Assembly: GCA_016271365.2 (NCBI GenBank)
Contig: JADMNL010000023.1
Span: 606,332,501-606,396,500 of the forward strand
DNA from: Neoceratodus forsteri
Lineage: Eukaryota; Chordata; Ceratodontiformes; Ceratodontidae
Reading direction: 5' to 3'
Length of the DNA: 64,000 bases
The position numbers were made by a program, and so were the translations under genes. A model generated the notes under the pieces. It made no database searches. It was not told the origin of the DNA and saw nothing but the letters and a program-made list of their open reading frames with translations. Of the stretch, positions 34,746 through 46,399 are shown piece after piece (the first letter of the stretch is position 1; every line of letters starts with the position of its first letter).

Positions 34746-34879
34746 CCTAGACAGGATCTCTTGTTGCCTAAAGTAGAAACAGAACCCATACGAGATATGT
34801 TAAACTTTGTAACTACCCAAAATTGTAGATCAGGAATGTCCAAAAGTCATGCACACTTTGCAGATTCCTCCAGACTGTT

Positions 34880-37810
34880 ACATTCAAGGATGTGACAAGA
34901 GGGTGGCTCATGTAAAGATCTGCAGTCTCCTCCCCAGGCTTAAGTGCTTTAGCCCTCATGGACAATCTCCAGCTGGATGTGCTAGCTATCTCAGGATCTT
35001 GGTTCTGCTTGAAATCCCTGATACCTCAGTTGCTCTTTCCAGTTTCACCATCGACAGGCAAGATCAAGCCAAGAAGGGGTGGAGTGGCAATCTACCTCTC
35101 CACTAGCATTCAGTTTTAATCTGTGCTTTCTGCTTCCTCCTCCACAGTCTATGAGCTTCTTCTTTAACTCTTCCTCCCTTTCTTGTTGTTATAGTCATTG
35201 TAGGGGTCTACTGCTGTCCTGGATCATCTTCTGCATACATTCTCTACATCATCTCATCTCACTCCTCTGGTGAGTTGCTCATTCTCTCTGATTTCATCAT
35301 CAGCTGACTCTCCCCTCCTCACATAAATTATTGCATACTAAATCATAAAATCCCTTCAACACTCCATACTGATCTGTGACACAACCTGTTTCAATTATAA
35401 AACCTAAACCACTTCCTCCTGGTCTGGAGTTCTTTCCTCTCACCCCATCCATTTTGAGGATGCCAGTACCCTCCTGGGCACCCTCAGTGACCACCATATG
35501 GTCTACAGTGTGTGCAAATTTGATAACCCAAAGCTCCTCCTAAATTTATCCAGATTCAGTCATTCAGATCACTGGACCTGTCCTTCCTCCATGCTGACCT
35601 ATTTGCTATTGGCTGATCTCCCATCTGAGCTGCTGACAACATCAGTTCTGACCTCCATTTATTTCATATCAAATTCATGTCTGTCTAGGACTATCACACC
35701 CCTTAGGAAAACCAGGGTCTCACCTCACATGGATCTTAGCTGAGTTTTTGGCCTTCCTCTGTATGAGAGATCAAGCTTGGCAGACTCACAAGTCCAGTGG
35801 TTCTCTGCAGACCTGAGTAAATCCTGGACCCTTCATATCACTTGTACCAGAGCTAGTAGGCTTGTAAAATCTGAATATTTTGCATCCAGACCCCAGAACA
35901 ACCTTACCCACCCCTCCATGTTGTGGAAGGTAATCCACTCCTTTTCCCCCTCCAATCCAGTCCCCACCTTCAGTCTCAAGGTGAATAATGCACCAAGTTT
36001 TGAACCTGCTGCCATTAGCTCTTCTTTCGACTCCTTCACCTCCTGTGCTCACTCTCTCTTTTCTTCCACCCTTCCCTCCTCCTCCTCTTCACTCATCCCT
36101 CCCACTTACCCATCCCTCACATTCTAATTCTTTCCAACTACTCCTTCTGCCTCCTCAAGGCTCTTTAGCTTTAAACCCAATCAACAGTTTGAGCCCTGAT
36201 GGTCTTGATTCCAACCTATTACATGTCTCTACCCATGCCATTGCTATCCCTATTACCTACCCCCTCAGCTTCTCTTTCTCCTTACCTACTGTACTGTCTC
36301 TGATACTTAGAAATGGAAACAGTATCCCACCTTCCCAAAGGGGCTGATTCCCTCCTTTCCTGAAACTACCATTCAATCTTACATCTGCTCACCCTGGCTA
36401 AGCTCCAGGAATGCATTTTCTCCTCACAGTTCTCTGCCTTCCTGACTCCTCTGCTTTCTTCACCCCTTCCAGTCTGGCTTTTGAAGTCCCTCTCACATGT
36501 ACCTTCCTTCTCCATCTCGCTGAATGCATCCCAACTGATATGGATTAGAGTCAGATCATCCCCACAGTCTTTGTGTACCTGACCAAAGTCTTTGACACTG
36601 TTGCCTACCCATGTCTCCTAGACTAGCTTAAGATGGTGGGGCTCTCTGCTACTTCAGTCAGTTGGTTCTGCTTCTAATTTTAGGGCAGGTTTAAACTATC
36701 CACATTGGAGGCACCCCAGTCTGCTCAGGAATGCCCCAATGGTCTGCGCTCTGGCCCAATTTTCTTTCCATATTTCTTGATAACCCTACCTCCCTATTCC
36801 TCAGTATCCATGCAGATGATATGGTACTATATGCCTCAGGCTGGGCACCTCCATCCCTGACCTTACTGCCTAACTCCAACTGGATTTCTCCAACATGTAG
36901 TGCTGGGTCATGGCAAATTCAACTGTCCCTCAAAGTCAAGAAAATAGTCTTAGTGACATTTGAACTATACATAGGCTTGCCTAAATAAGGCTGTTCCTTC
37001 TTTTGAACACAATGGAGTATGGCTGGATTGTCACCTTGAATTCTCCTTGCATGTCGATGCCATCCACTGGAAGGTTAACCCTAAACTTGGTGGGCTTTAC
37101 AGGAATAGTGAAAGTGGGCATCCTGCTTCCTCTCCACAGAGAAATCATGTAAAGATTATTCTCCTATCTTTGATTACTATAACATTGTCTAGCGCTGCTC
37201 CCAGTTTCACCTTTGCTGGTCTGGACCCCTTCATTCACACCTTCGGATGTTTTGCCCTGGACTTCCCCTTTGCATCAATCACTGCTCCTTTCTCTTCCCT
37301 TTCCCTCCCTTCCTTGATTCTAGATGTCTCACCCATTATGCTTCATTTGTCTCCAAATTGTGGCTTGGCTCCTTCACTCATCCTTTGCCTCCTCCTCGTA
37401 CTCCCTTTGCAACACTTACTCTCACTTCCTTTCCTTCCTTCAGTGAAATCCACTGCAGTTCAAGCTGCTTCTCTTTCTGTTTACAACTCTGGTCCTCTCC
37501 TCCTGACTACCTGCTCTGCCTCTTCCCTTTACTCCCTCAAATATCTCCTCTGTGACTTCACAACTTACTCTTGCAGTTTCTTTATGAGCATTTGGTCCAA
37601 CACCCTCCAGTCACTGCTCACCCTATGTTTCATACTCACTCTTGTGCAGTCCCCCAACCCATCTTTTCCAAGACAGACTACAGCTATCAATCTTGCTCTC
37701 AGTTTTATATTTGCCTTTTTGCACAATGCTAATTTTGCTTAACCTACTGCACCTTCTGTTGTGTCTGCCTAGTGTACAGTTGTTCATTTTTATCTATTGC
37801 ACCTTACTCA
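34880..37810 (+). mobile_element. Jockey-group LINE copy 2
   Basis: Same family as the copy at 31704-34540 but in opposite orientation and longer. The endonuclease region is recognisable at about 34960-35250 (a GGVAIYLSTSIQF reading near 35080, then VGVYCCPGSS in a later frame). RT motif A is at about 36570 as VFVYLTKVFDTV, and the catalytic ADD is visible at 36812 as HADDMVLYASG. The post-RT segment HVDAIHWKVNPKLGGLYRNS is at 37047 onward. Stops and frameshifts are frequent, so it is inactive. The CT-rich linker generates long meaningless frames. Confidence 0.78.
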
Positions 37811-37814
37811 CAGG

Positions 37815-39075
37815 GGCAGGTCATATCAAACGAATCTCATAGATTTTGACTAGGTAACTGGCAGGTGGATCAGGGTAGAGCAATGGATGTGACCTATCTG
37901 GACTTCAGTATGGCCTCTGCACTGTACTAAGTGGGTGGCTAATAAAGAAATTTAGCATCCTAGGGGTGGGAAGAAAGTGGTGGGCTTATATCCAACTGGT
38001 TGGAAGATAGAGGCAGAGAATGGTGGTAAACAGCAGTCACTCAGAGGATGGGAGAGTGACTAGTGGAGTACCACAGGGATGGTGCTGGGCCCTGTCCTCT
38101 TCAGTGCCTTCAAAGGCCATTTCTGAGGAACTGGGGGAGAGGTATGTCTCTTAGCAGATGACATAAAATTGTTAACTGGGTGGACACCCAGAAAGGGTGG
38201 AGGGCGCAAAGAGATCTGGAAATCTAGAGAAATGGTCTAGGAATGGCAGTTGGGTTTGATGCCAAAAGTGCAAAGTCATATAGAACCATGCACCTAGCGA
38301 GAGAAACCCAGGGGCTGAGTACAAGATGCGGGAGAGGTACCTACAGTTACCAAGCAAGAAAAGGACCTCAGGGTGATCATATCTGATGATCTCAAGGTGA
38401 CAGAGCAGTGTGACAGGGAAGTAGACAAGGTGATCCGGATGCTGGGGTGCATAGGAGGAGAATCTCTAGCAGGAAAAGGGAGGTGGTGTTGCCTTTGTTT
38501 TGATCGCTTGTGAGACCCCACCTGGAGTACTGTGCCCAGTTCTGGAGGCTGCCTCTCTGCAGAGACATCAACAGGGTGGACGTGGTCCAGATGAGAGCTA
38601 CAAAATTGTGCAGGGATTGCATGAGAAACCATACAAGGAGTGGCTGCAGGAACTCAGCACATATTCCTGGGAGGACAGGAGAGCAAGAGGGACATGATTG
38701 AGACCAGTAAGTATCTCATAGAGGTGAACATGGTGCAGGAAGGGAGTCTCTTTCACATGAGGAAGAGCACCAGAACATGGGGGCATACTATGAAGCATGG
38801 TGTCAGAGGATTAAGAAGGATATGAGGAAATACTTCTTCACAGAAAGGGTGGTGGATGCCTGGAACAGCCTGACAGAAGAGGTGGTGGGGCTATGACAGT
38901 GGGGAGCTTTACACATGTGGGATAGGCACTGAGGTATAATGAATAGTACTGTACTGGAGGCGGGAGGGACACCGGTGACCAAACAGAGTCCAGGGTGTTA
39001 TGTTAGGCAGGGATAACTGAGACGACTAGATGGACATATCAGTCCCTTTCTGCAGACACATTCTATGTTTGTTTG
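37815..39075 (+). mobile_element. CR1-type LINE family A, RT to 3' end
   Basis: Longer than most copies. RT motif A reads MDVTYLDFSMA (CR1 YLDFSKAFD) near 37890, motif B 'gtggagtaccacaggga' (SGVPQG) near 38063, and motif C 'tcttagcagatgac' (LADD) near 38150. It then shares the family-A C-terminus ('ctggagtactgtgcccagtt', 'gtggatgcctggaacagcct') and a 3' end 'ttctatgttt'. Inactive. Confidence 0.85.
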
Positions 39076-39604
39076 TCACTGTTCTCCCTAACCCCACCCT
39101 TCCCCCAGGATGCATCTGAAAGTGTGCTGTTACTAGCTCCTGTGTCTTTCCTGGTAAAACCTTAAAATTAAATAAAGAAATACATAAATAAGACAAAGCG
39201 GTCAGTTTGGAAAACCAAACAGTGATAGGCTGCAGTGAGTAGGAAATCATTATGGCACAGTTCTATGCAACAGGTAATGTGGATTCTTCTTTAGCAGACT
39301 ATCAGAGACACTGCCTTTAGGACTCACGGTTCATAATTAGAGTTTCAACTAAGGCTCTATCTGTCAAGTCTTCAAACAACGTATGGGTGAGTCTCCCTAT
39401 GGCTGAGCCATACTTCATAGAAGGGACACAAAAAAGTAATCTTTATTTTGTTTGTATATTACTAAGATCTTAAAACAATTATTAGAATAATGAGTAATTA
39501 CTGTATAAAATAAATGTCCTCTTCATGACCGTTTCACTCACAAAGTCACTTGCTAGACGTTTCCAATCAACATTTCAAAATGAATACAAAATTATCTAAT
39601 TCAG
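39076..39604. repeat. SINE-type tail and unassigned sequence
   Basis: At 39100-39190 the sequence 'ccccaggatgcatctgaaag' followed by 'tttcctggtaaaacc' and an AAATAAAG tail matches the 3' terminus of the tRNA-SINE family at 49.25-49.33 kb. The rest is unassigned TENM1 intron. Confidence 0.5.
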
Positions 39605-39770
39605 GCTGTTTGGTTTAGCGGTTGAAGCACAGAGCAGTGAAATGGTAAACTACAGGTCCAACAGAGCAGCTGCTCATTGTAAGACCCTAAGCAAATCACT
39701 TGATCTCCTTGTACCTCAGTCATCTTATTGTAAAATTGAGTGGAAACAAAGCCCCCACTGAGATCATGGT
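39605..39770 (+). mobile_element. MIR-like tRNA SINE
   Basis: A tRNA-like head 'ggtttagcggttgaagc' is followed by the MIR-type core 'cctaagcaaatcacttgatc' and 'tgtacctcagtcatcttatt' with 'gtaaaattgag'. This order is characteristic of MIR/CORE SINEs. Confidence 0.7.
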
Positions 39771-41571
39771 TGGGCTACACCGGGAAATTAAATTCCTATA
39801 GGATCAACACTCCAAATGCCTTTTGTAAACTTGGTCAGCTGATAAATGGGTTGCAGCACATTTGTTTTATATTCTAAGAGCTGAATGTGGTTACACTATC
39901 AGAGTTGCATTCACCCAGTTGTAGATCTGAAAAAGAGAGGAACACCATATTTGCTTTCATGGGCAGGCTTAATTTGTAGAAAAAATGACCAGCTGTTGGG
40001 ATCTTTCCATGTGCTACTGGTAGTCATTCAAGAACGACTGCTGGCCTGCAGTTTCCTAGATGGTGTTTCTCAAATGTGGCCACCATTGGGGGCCCTCATC
40101 TGTGGTGTCTGGTAGCGTGTGGAATGGGTACAGGAGCCCTACCGTGGGGTGCAGACAGATGGGAAAATTATAGCCACCAGTGCAGTACTGCGCAGTGACA
40201 GAGATCTTTCAAATGCAAAGGAACTGATGATTTCTGACATAAAAAGAAAGGGAAGAAAACTGTAAGAACAGAAGCAGTAACTTGATTTTAGTATACTGTG
40301 TGACAAAAGATTTTTGTATCAGTAGACTTGGAGAGAGACAACAGACGACAATAACAACAACAACAAAGAAGTGTGACAAGCTCTGGTGAACGTAATTTGA
40401 AATCACTGGGTAATGTATGTGGTCTTGAAAACCATTGTACTGAACTACCTTGATAAAGTTTAATTATTCAGTTCTTTCTGGAAAAAGTTTTGTTCTGTGG
40501 TAGTGTTGGTGGTGGGGAGAGCTATATTAAAGGGCCTGGTCTTAAAATCTTCCTGAGCACCTAAAATCACAGCACAATTAACCCCCCATACACACACACA
40601 CAAATATGGACTGTGCAGTGTTTTGGGAAACAGTTTGTATGAAAGGCATCATCTAAAACCAAATTCCTTTCCTTCTGTTCCTTCCTGTTCTGGTGGTCTC
40701 AAGTTGGTGTTGACAGAACAGACCATTTTTACACCAGGGCCTAAACCACATTTTAAATGATTTTCATTTTAGTTTTATGTCACTTTTTCCAGGGCCAGTT
40801 TTAGGATTTTGGGGGCCCCAGCAGGATAAATGAAGTCATGGCACCTTACTCTGCTGACCTTTTAACCCATACACAATCATTTTGTTTCATTTTCAGTACA
40901 AACAGTGGTATATTTAAATTTTTTTTTTTCCAGGGAGACAGCAGTGTTACTCCTTGGGTAGTGCTTCCCATTCCATCCCTTGCTGCCCATTTGCCTCTTT
41001 ACTGACTGTCACGGGTCGGTGAGGCATTTCATAACCGTCATGATGCCACATCAGAAGGAACTGCACAGCCCTTTGTTACTGTTTTAAGAAGATAATAAGA
41101 TAAATCAATATAAATAATTAAGGTTCTGTGCTCTGGTTGGGGCCCTATAAAACGTGCCCCAGCAACCACAGGGTTTGGTGGTGCCTATAGCCAGCTATGC
41201 TTTCTTCACAGAGGTCTTACTATTTTCACAGCAGACTGGACATTAAAAAAATACATAAACTTTTATTTGACAACTGAGTCTCTTGAAATAGTTAAATGAA
41301 TGTCTGCTTGAAAAAACTGAGGGCATACAGTATTTACACACGTAAAGGATACAGTTTGCACACTCACAGCTGGATGAGGTGTTTGTCCCTGCTTTTGTGC
41401 ATATCAGCCAGAGAGCTTCCCCTGCCTAATATAAATGATGACTTTCAAGATAGCAACAACTAGCCACCTGCACCAGTGCCCACTCAAACTCAGAGACACA
41501 TGCAGTTCTGCATTGTTTTAAAGATTTCAGCAGCAATGTGTTCACAGAGTTTTTATTTTGTTGCCACATAC
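39771..41571. other. TENM1 intron, unassigned
   Basis: No coding signal or clear repeat recognised. The sequence lies downstream of the exon at 41572-41959, on the donor side of its following intron. Confidence 0.45.
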
Positions 41572-41959
41572 CTGTCTGCCTGTACCTCAAAGTACAGATA
41601 AAGCCTTCTTGCATCAGGTGGATTGTTTTGACCACTCCAGAAGAGTCTTCGTATGTAAAGGTTACCTGGGTGGTATCATATAGAATTTCTGATAACCTGG
41701 ACTGTTTGGTGTACTTGTAGTGAACTTTTCGCCTCGTTCCAAGATATAAAGTTTGCAGCAGTCGGCCATCCTTAGTGTAGTCCTGTATAACAGATGCACT
41801 ACTGTCTGGTGGGGTGTAGATATTTCTGTAATATCCTACAGAAAGCATAGTTTGTAAGGTATGGCGTACCATGCTGGGCATAGTGACTGAGGAAAGATAG
41901 CCAGAATGGTTATACTCAAAGATGTAGCGTCTCTGGCTATGCAGGAGAAGCATCACAGA
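41572..41959 (-). CDS. TENM1: Teneurin-1 exon, intact frame
   Basis: An internal exon of 388 bp on the minus strand: 129 full codons plus one base of a split Gly codon. The acceptor is a polypyrimidine run and 'cttcaag' before 41959, the donor 'gtatgt' after 41572. The phases fit both neighbours: phase 0 from the 49342 exon, and one base passed to the 26148 exon. The frame is open throughout. It reads [68 protein letters not shown] and a [11 protein letters not shown] segment. This is part of the teneurin YD-repeat barrel, which acts outside the cell in synaptic adhesion with latrophilins and teneurins. The [11 protein letters not shown] and [11 protein letters not shown] segments match teneurin-1 best from memory. 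Confidence 0.95.
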
Positions 41960-43254
41960 CTTGAAGAAGAAAAAGAAGCACTGCATTAATAATGAGAGCA
42001 ATTAAAGGGGTCAGTTTCATAACAGTTACAACATTTGTTACTAGGTGTGAACAGGTGTTTTACAGCACATTATAAAACTCAGATCAGAGATCGAGCATTC
42101 TGATGTTTGGGGCTAATGCAACTACTGCCTGAGCCATACAAATGTCCTGTAGTTGTTTGAAGTGGAGGATGCCCAGCAATCAGGAACATTTCTTATGTTA
42201 AATAAAAAAATAAATAAGACAACAATCCCCTCTTCACTTAGCAGCAAAGCAACTTGGGGTGGGGTGGGGTGGGGTGGGGGCATTACTGATTGGTATCCCC
42301 ATACTCATGGTAAATCACACAAGCTGAATTAGGCACGCAGAGGGTACAAATACCTGACAGTAGCCAACTTCCTGTCATTTCTTACAATGTCCTTATAAGC
42401 CTGCCATGCTACAACAGAAGAACATGAGAGGTTTTGTATGTGTGTGTGTGTGGGGGGAGTGTAATCAGGGCCCCAAGCACCGAGGGTTGTAGGAGCAAGA
42501 GAGCATAGAGCTTTGCATCAGTGGTCTGTCGCATGTACCTTCTATTTCCTCTCTGTGCTTGAAGTCAGTCTGACCTGGATTTAGACATGCCGCGGGGCTC
42601 AGCCACCCAAACCCACACCCATGCTTATCTCTTAACCTTTCCAGTCATGTATCTCAGGTCAAAGCGTGGGCTGGGTCAGTGCCTCTTGACCATGGCAGGC
42701 TGGAATTTCTCTTTTTTAATCTTGCTTTTGCCCACCCGAGCTATCACCACTCCTGCCAATTAGGTTCTTGCTGTGTGCTGTTGGCAACCGCTATGCCCTA
42801 TTAGTTGCCCATCCACCATCCAGCTGGGGAATCCACAAGAAGTAGATCCCAAAGGTACTAATGGTTGTCATATAGGCAGTTTGGTGTGTGTGCCTCTTGT
42901 CCCCAATTTTCATTCTGGAGTCCCTCCCTCTACCTCATGGCATGAGTGGTGCCTATGTCATATGTCCCACGCAGCAAAGGAGAGCTCTCTGGCCCATCAG
43001 CTAGTGGTCACTGTGGCACTGGAACTCACTACCAGCACTTTCTGACTGAGGTGCAATGCCAAGTGGCAGCTACCACAGCCTGATCTGTCCTACAACGTGG
43101 TAACCTTGGTCAGCTCCCAAACCTGGATTGCTGCCATGACAGCACAGTGCCATGTGATAACAGTGATACGTGAAATAGGGATCACTGTTTGGGTGAGTGT
43201 ACATTGCCGAAAATACATTTTGGTGATGTACACTCACAGCAAACAGCAAGATGG
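41960..43254. other. TENM1 intron, mostly unassigned; pentamer microsatellite
   Basis: A (GGGGT)n run lies at about 42255-42281. The GC-richer segment 42480-43140 has only frames without known domains (for example 42773-43045 on plus). No repeat family was recognised. Confidence 0.45.
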
Positions 43255-43540
43255 CACTTGAGAGTTAGGATTTCTTATTTTATGTGGGGGCTGTACCCCG
43301 CACCTCTCCCATGGGGGCTTGCCCCCAGCACCCCTCCATGGGGCTTGGCCCGCACCCCCTACTAGTGGATTCTCAATTCAGGAGGGTACAGTCGGTGGGG
43401 ATGTAAACTAAATAAAAACAAACCCCACCCAGTGCAAAAACATGAGGGTGCCCAGAACTGAACCGAGAACCCTCCCAGCCCCAGCCTGCCACCAACCCAC
43501 TACACCATACCACACTGCCAGCTTGGCAGCCCACTCAGCA
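43255..43540. repeat. Repeat related to the element at 12890-13375
   Basis: It shares the 'tgggggcttgcccccagcac' type block with 12990-13030 ('gggggctctgcccccac'), followed by 'aaccgagaaccctcccagcc' and a reversed tRNA-like segment. The ends were not defined. The 71- and 89-codon frames over it are not supported. Confidence 0.45.
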
Positions 43541-43964
43541 CTACACCCCACAAACCCTCCTCCCTTCCTCCCGTTGCTATGGCGTGTTCCTCCCACCCCT
43601 CGCACATGTATACATAGTGACATCCGTCATCGTATTCACCTACCCCCTATTCGGTCACCCCTTGCAGGAGTAGCCCTGTGCACAGGTGCTGTAACTGAGT
43701 CATCCTTTTGAAAGCCGTTCAGTCATTGGTGGCCCTGTACACGGATACATGACAGCACGCCATACTGCCACTGTTCATCAGGGTAACAATTCATTGAGTT
43801 TCAGAATGCTGCAGGGTTCTCCACATATGTGGAGGGGCACTCAATGGCACATGCCAGATCAATACTGTCTCATAGGGCTATCTGTACTCTCTCGAGGGCT
43901 CTCTATATTGGGCTCTTAGTATGTACTATGGAGAGAGAGATAAAGGAGGATTTCCAGTGGTCTG

Positions 43965-44190
43965 GCAATATAGCCTAGAGGTTAGAGTAATGAGCTGTGA
44001 ACGAGCTTGGTACATCCATCAGACCAAACCTTGGTTTGATTCTCACAACCTCACTTGTATACTATGTGACTCTGGGCAAGTTACTTAACCACCCCTGTGC
44101 TGCTTGGTCACCCCTGAAAACAAGCACTTGTGCCTAGTGGGCCTTACCTGGTTACCAAAGACTAAAATAAAATTAGATAAATAAAGTAAT
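43965..44190 (+). mobile_element. MIR/CORE-like tRNA SINE
   Basis: The head 'tagcctagaggttagagtaa' leads to a B-box 'ggtttgattctcaca' and the MIR-type core 'tgactctgggcaagttactt'. Then come 'gtgcctagtgggcc', 'ttacctggttaccaaag' and an AATAAAATTAGATAAATAAA tail. It is the same family as 21243-21460 on the other strand. The tail matches those of the unrelated-bodied SINEs at 11.35 and 49.3 kb. Confidence 0.85.
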
Positions 44191-44260
44191 GCTGTAGGCA
44201 GGAAAAATATGCAGATTGGCTAGGCCCCACAGTCCTTATCTGCTGGCAAATTCTGTTTAT
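44191..44260 (+). mobile_element. CR1-type family A 3' tail remnant
   Basis: 'gcagattggctaggcccc' and 'tccttatctgctggcaaatt' are the terminal 3' UTR of family A, truncated to about 70 bp. Confidence 0.6.
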
Positions 44261-44429
44261 ATGAGAGGATTATCCTTTAGACTGCAGCTTCTCAAACATG
44301 GTAAACTCTTCATATCTGGAAAGCTAAATAATTAATTCTCACCTGTAGTGGTCAGTAAATGCTACTCCAGTAGCAAAAACAAATCTAGCCAGAGCCGATA
44401 GGGCTGTGATGAGCTACCAAATGACCAAA

Positions 44430-45575
44430 GTTACACATGTCGAGAAATTATGTATCACCTAGGTATAACTTGGCCATTTTTTGGAGGTGTTGCACCAAAT
44501 TTTGAACATGGCCTTTTGGGACCCCTCCTCATGAAGCGTGACAGTGTCATTTTGTTCACTTGTCTCAAAGGTGATTTCATGAAGCGAATACGCTATTGTC
44601 TGCCACAGGTGCAAAAACACATTTTGGGCAGGTTGTGGAAAATGACAGCTGTACTTTTTGAAGGAGTGTGCAAAATGACAATGTTGAAAATGTGGGTGAA
44701 AATATTAAAATTGGCAAAGTTAGGAGTGTGCATAGAAACTGCACAATGCATGCTCATTACGCTGATCATTTTGGGGAAAAATTGCAAAATGGGCTTTTTG
44801 GAATCCCATCTCATGAAGAGTGGCACTGTCATTTTGTGAATTGGTCCTGAAAGGTGATTCTGCGCGATCACAAAATCACCTTTCAGGACCTAGTAACAAA
44901 ATGACAGTGAAAGTTTTGCGAGGTGGGGTCCCAAGAACCCCATGTTGAAAATTGAGGCAAAAATTCCAAAAATGGCTGATTTATCAGCATAAGTTGAAAA
45001 CCCCATTGAATGGCATTATAGCATGCTTACCTTTGATTCTTCAGTTTGCAGTTCGGCTTTGAAGAGTGCAGCCATGTCCTGGTCCACAGAAAAAGATGGT
45101 GCCAACCTCTGGAGTAAGTATGGGGTAAGGGGTGTGTGGGGAGATGGGTGCTCAGTGGGAGGGTAGGGATGGGAGGGGATTGGGTGAAGATGATGGACCA
45201 TTTTCTTTCTTACAGAAAAAACACGACTGGAGCTATGACACGGGACCTTTTTCTTTTGCAGAAAGAAAAAGAAACATTTAGGCACACTGGGTGGGCTCTA
45301 GTGTGTAAATGACTTGGGGGGGTTATGTGATGCTGACACTGGGGTTAGGAAGCCCAATGTCGGCGGGGGAAGAAAAAAAGCGGGCACACTGGGGTGGGCT
45401 CCCAGCATGCCCACATAAGTTGGGGGCACGAGATGCTGCAGACGAGGCAGTGGCAATGCAAATGCACATGCTCAGTTGGGATGAATGGCATTTTGCCATT
45501 CACTGCATAAACTAATAGCCTGACTGCGCGTAATGCGAGTTACGCATGCGCAGTTCATGCACCGGAATGTGGAAG
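44430..45575 (-). mobile_element. Unclassified about 1.1 kb repeat, copy 2
   Basis: Inverted relative to the copy at 19130-20870 and collinear with it. Read on the minus strand from 45575 it has 'gcgcatgcgtaac', a single 'catgctgggagcccacccca' module and a CT-rich stretch. Next is an exon-like module at 45031-45108 containing 'gtggaccaggacatgg' and 'ctgcactcttcaaagccgaa', then the palindrome (44780-44985) and one 293-bp-type module. The module ends in a donor-like 'gtaagc' and, in this copy only, is preceded by 'actccag', an acceptor-like AG. Its 89-codon frame (45016-45285) has no known domain. Confidence 0.65.
44780..44985. repeat. Long inverted repeat in repeat copy 2
   Basis: A stem of 'ggtcctgaaaggtgatt' with 'aatcacctttcaggacc' flanks a short loop at about 44862-44874. 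It extends outward through 'aatgacagt' type pairs and 'ttttggaatcccatctcatg' against its partner. Equivalent to 19868-20098. Confidence 0.82.
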
Positions 45576-46399
45576 TAACAACTAAATTGTGCGGCAGTTA
45601 TTCCGTAGCAGCTTCTATTGTATGAGGGTTTCAAACTCTGTTGGGCATTTGGAAGGATACTCAAATGTCCAATGGAAGGTACCACGATTGGCCATTTTAG
45701 AGCTATGATCCATCTCAATAGGGCTGTAGGCTTGCCTACAGCCCTAATGATGCTAACCTGTTTTGGTGCACATGACTGATTGTGAGGTATGACCTACAGT
45801 TGCTTATAAAGGCAATGATAACCATCTTGATTCTCTTGAATTGATGTAAAGGAGTTGTCTCTATGCTTTATTGTGTTTGTTTTTCTATTGTCAACAAATG
45901 TCAGGCCCAATTCAGAGTTTTAGTTGGGGATGACACAAAGCGGGTGATATGTCGCTACTGCCTGAAACTATGATTCTCAGTGCTCAGCACATTGCAGCAA
46001 GCACAGCACAGTGCAAATTGTCATTTTAGATATTAATGGGCATAACTGAAGACTGGGCGAATTATATCCTGGCATGCACTTGTACACAGGGCACAAGATG
46101 CAACACTTAGCACATAGGTTTTGCGCTGCTCCCCCACTTCAGTGCATATTCTCTCATGTGATCCAATGATCTCCACCCAAGGTCCAATATTTTCTGTTGG
46201 CTAGCAATGCCCAAACAGTGATCTTTACTGATTAGCTGTGAGTGATTGGGGGTGGGGTTAGGCTGAGACTCGACTGGCATTGGCACAGTTACTGATGCTA
46301 GTCTTGTTGTAACCATTCCTCTCAGCTAATCCATACCACACTGTATTCTGTCCTGCCCTCTGCCACTTGCTCCATCATCAACCATGCTTATCCTCACTG
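45576..46399. other. TENM1 intron, unassigned
   Basis: No coding signal. Unique-looking sequence between the repeat copy and the minisatellite. Confidence 0.4.

Noticed and set aside
37047..37742. 231-codon plus frame as a gene
   Set aside because: It begins with the post-RT segment of a Jockey-group LINE and runs into CT-rich filler, so it is part of the LINE.
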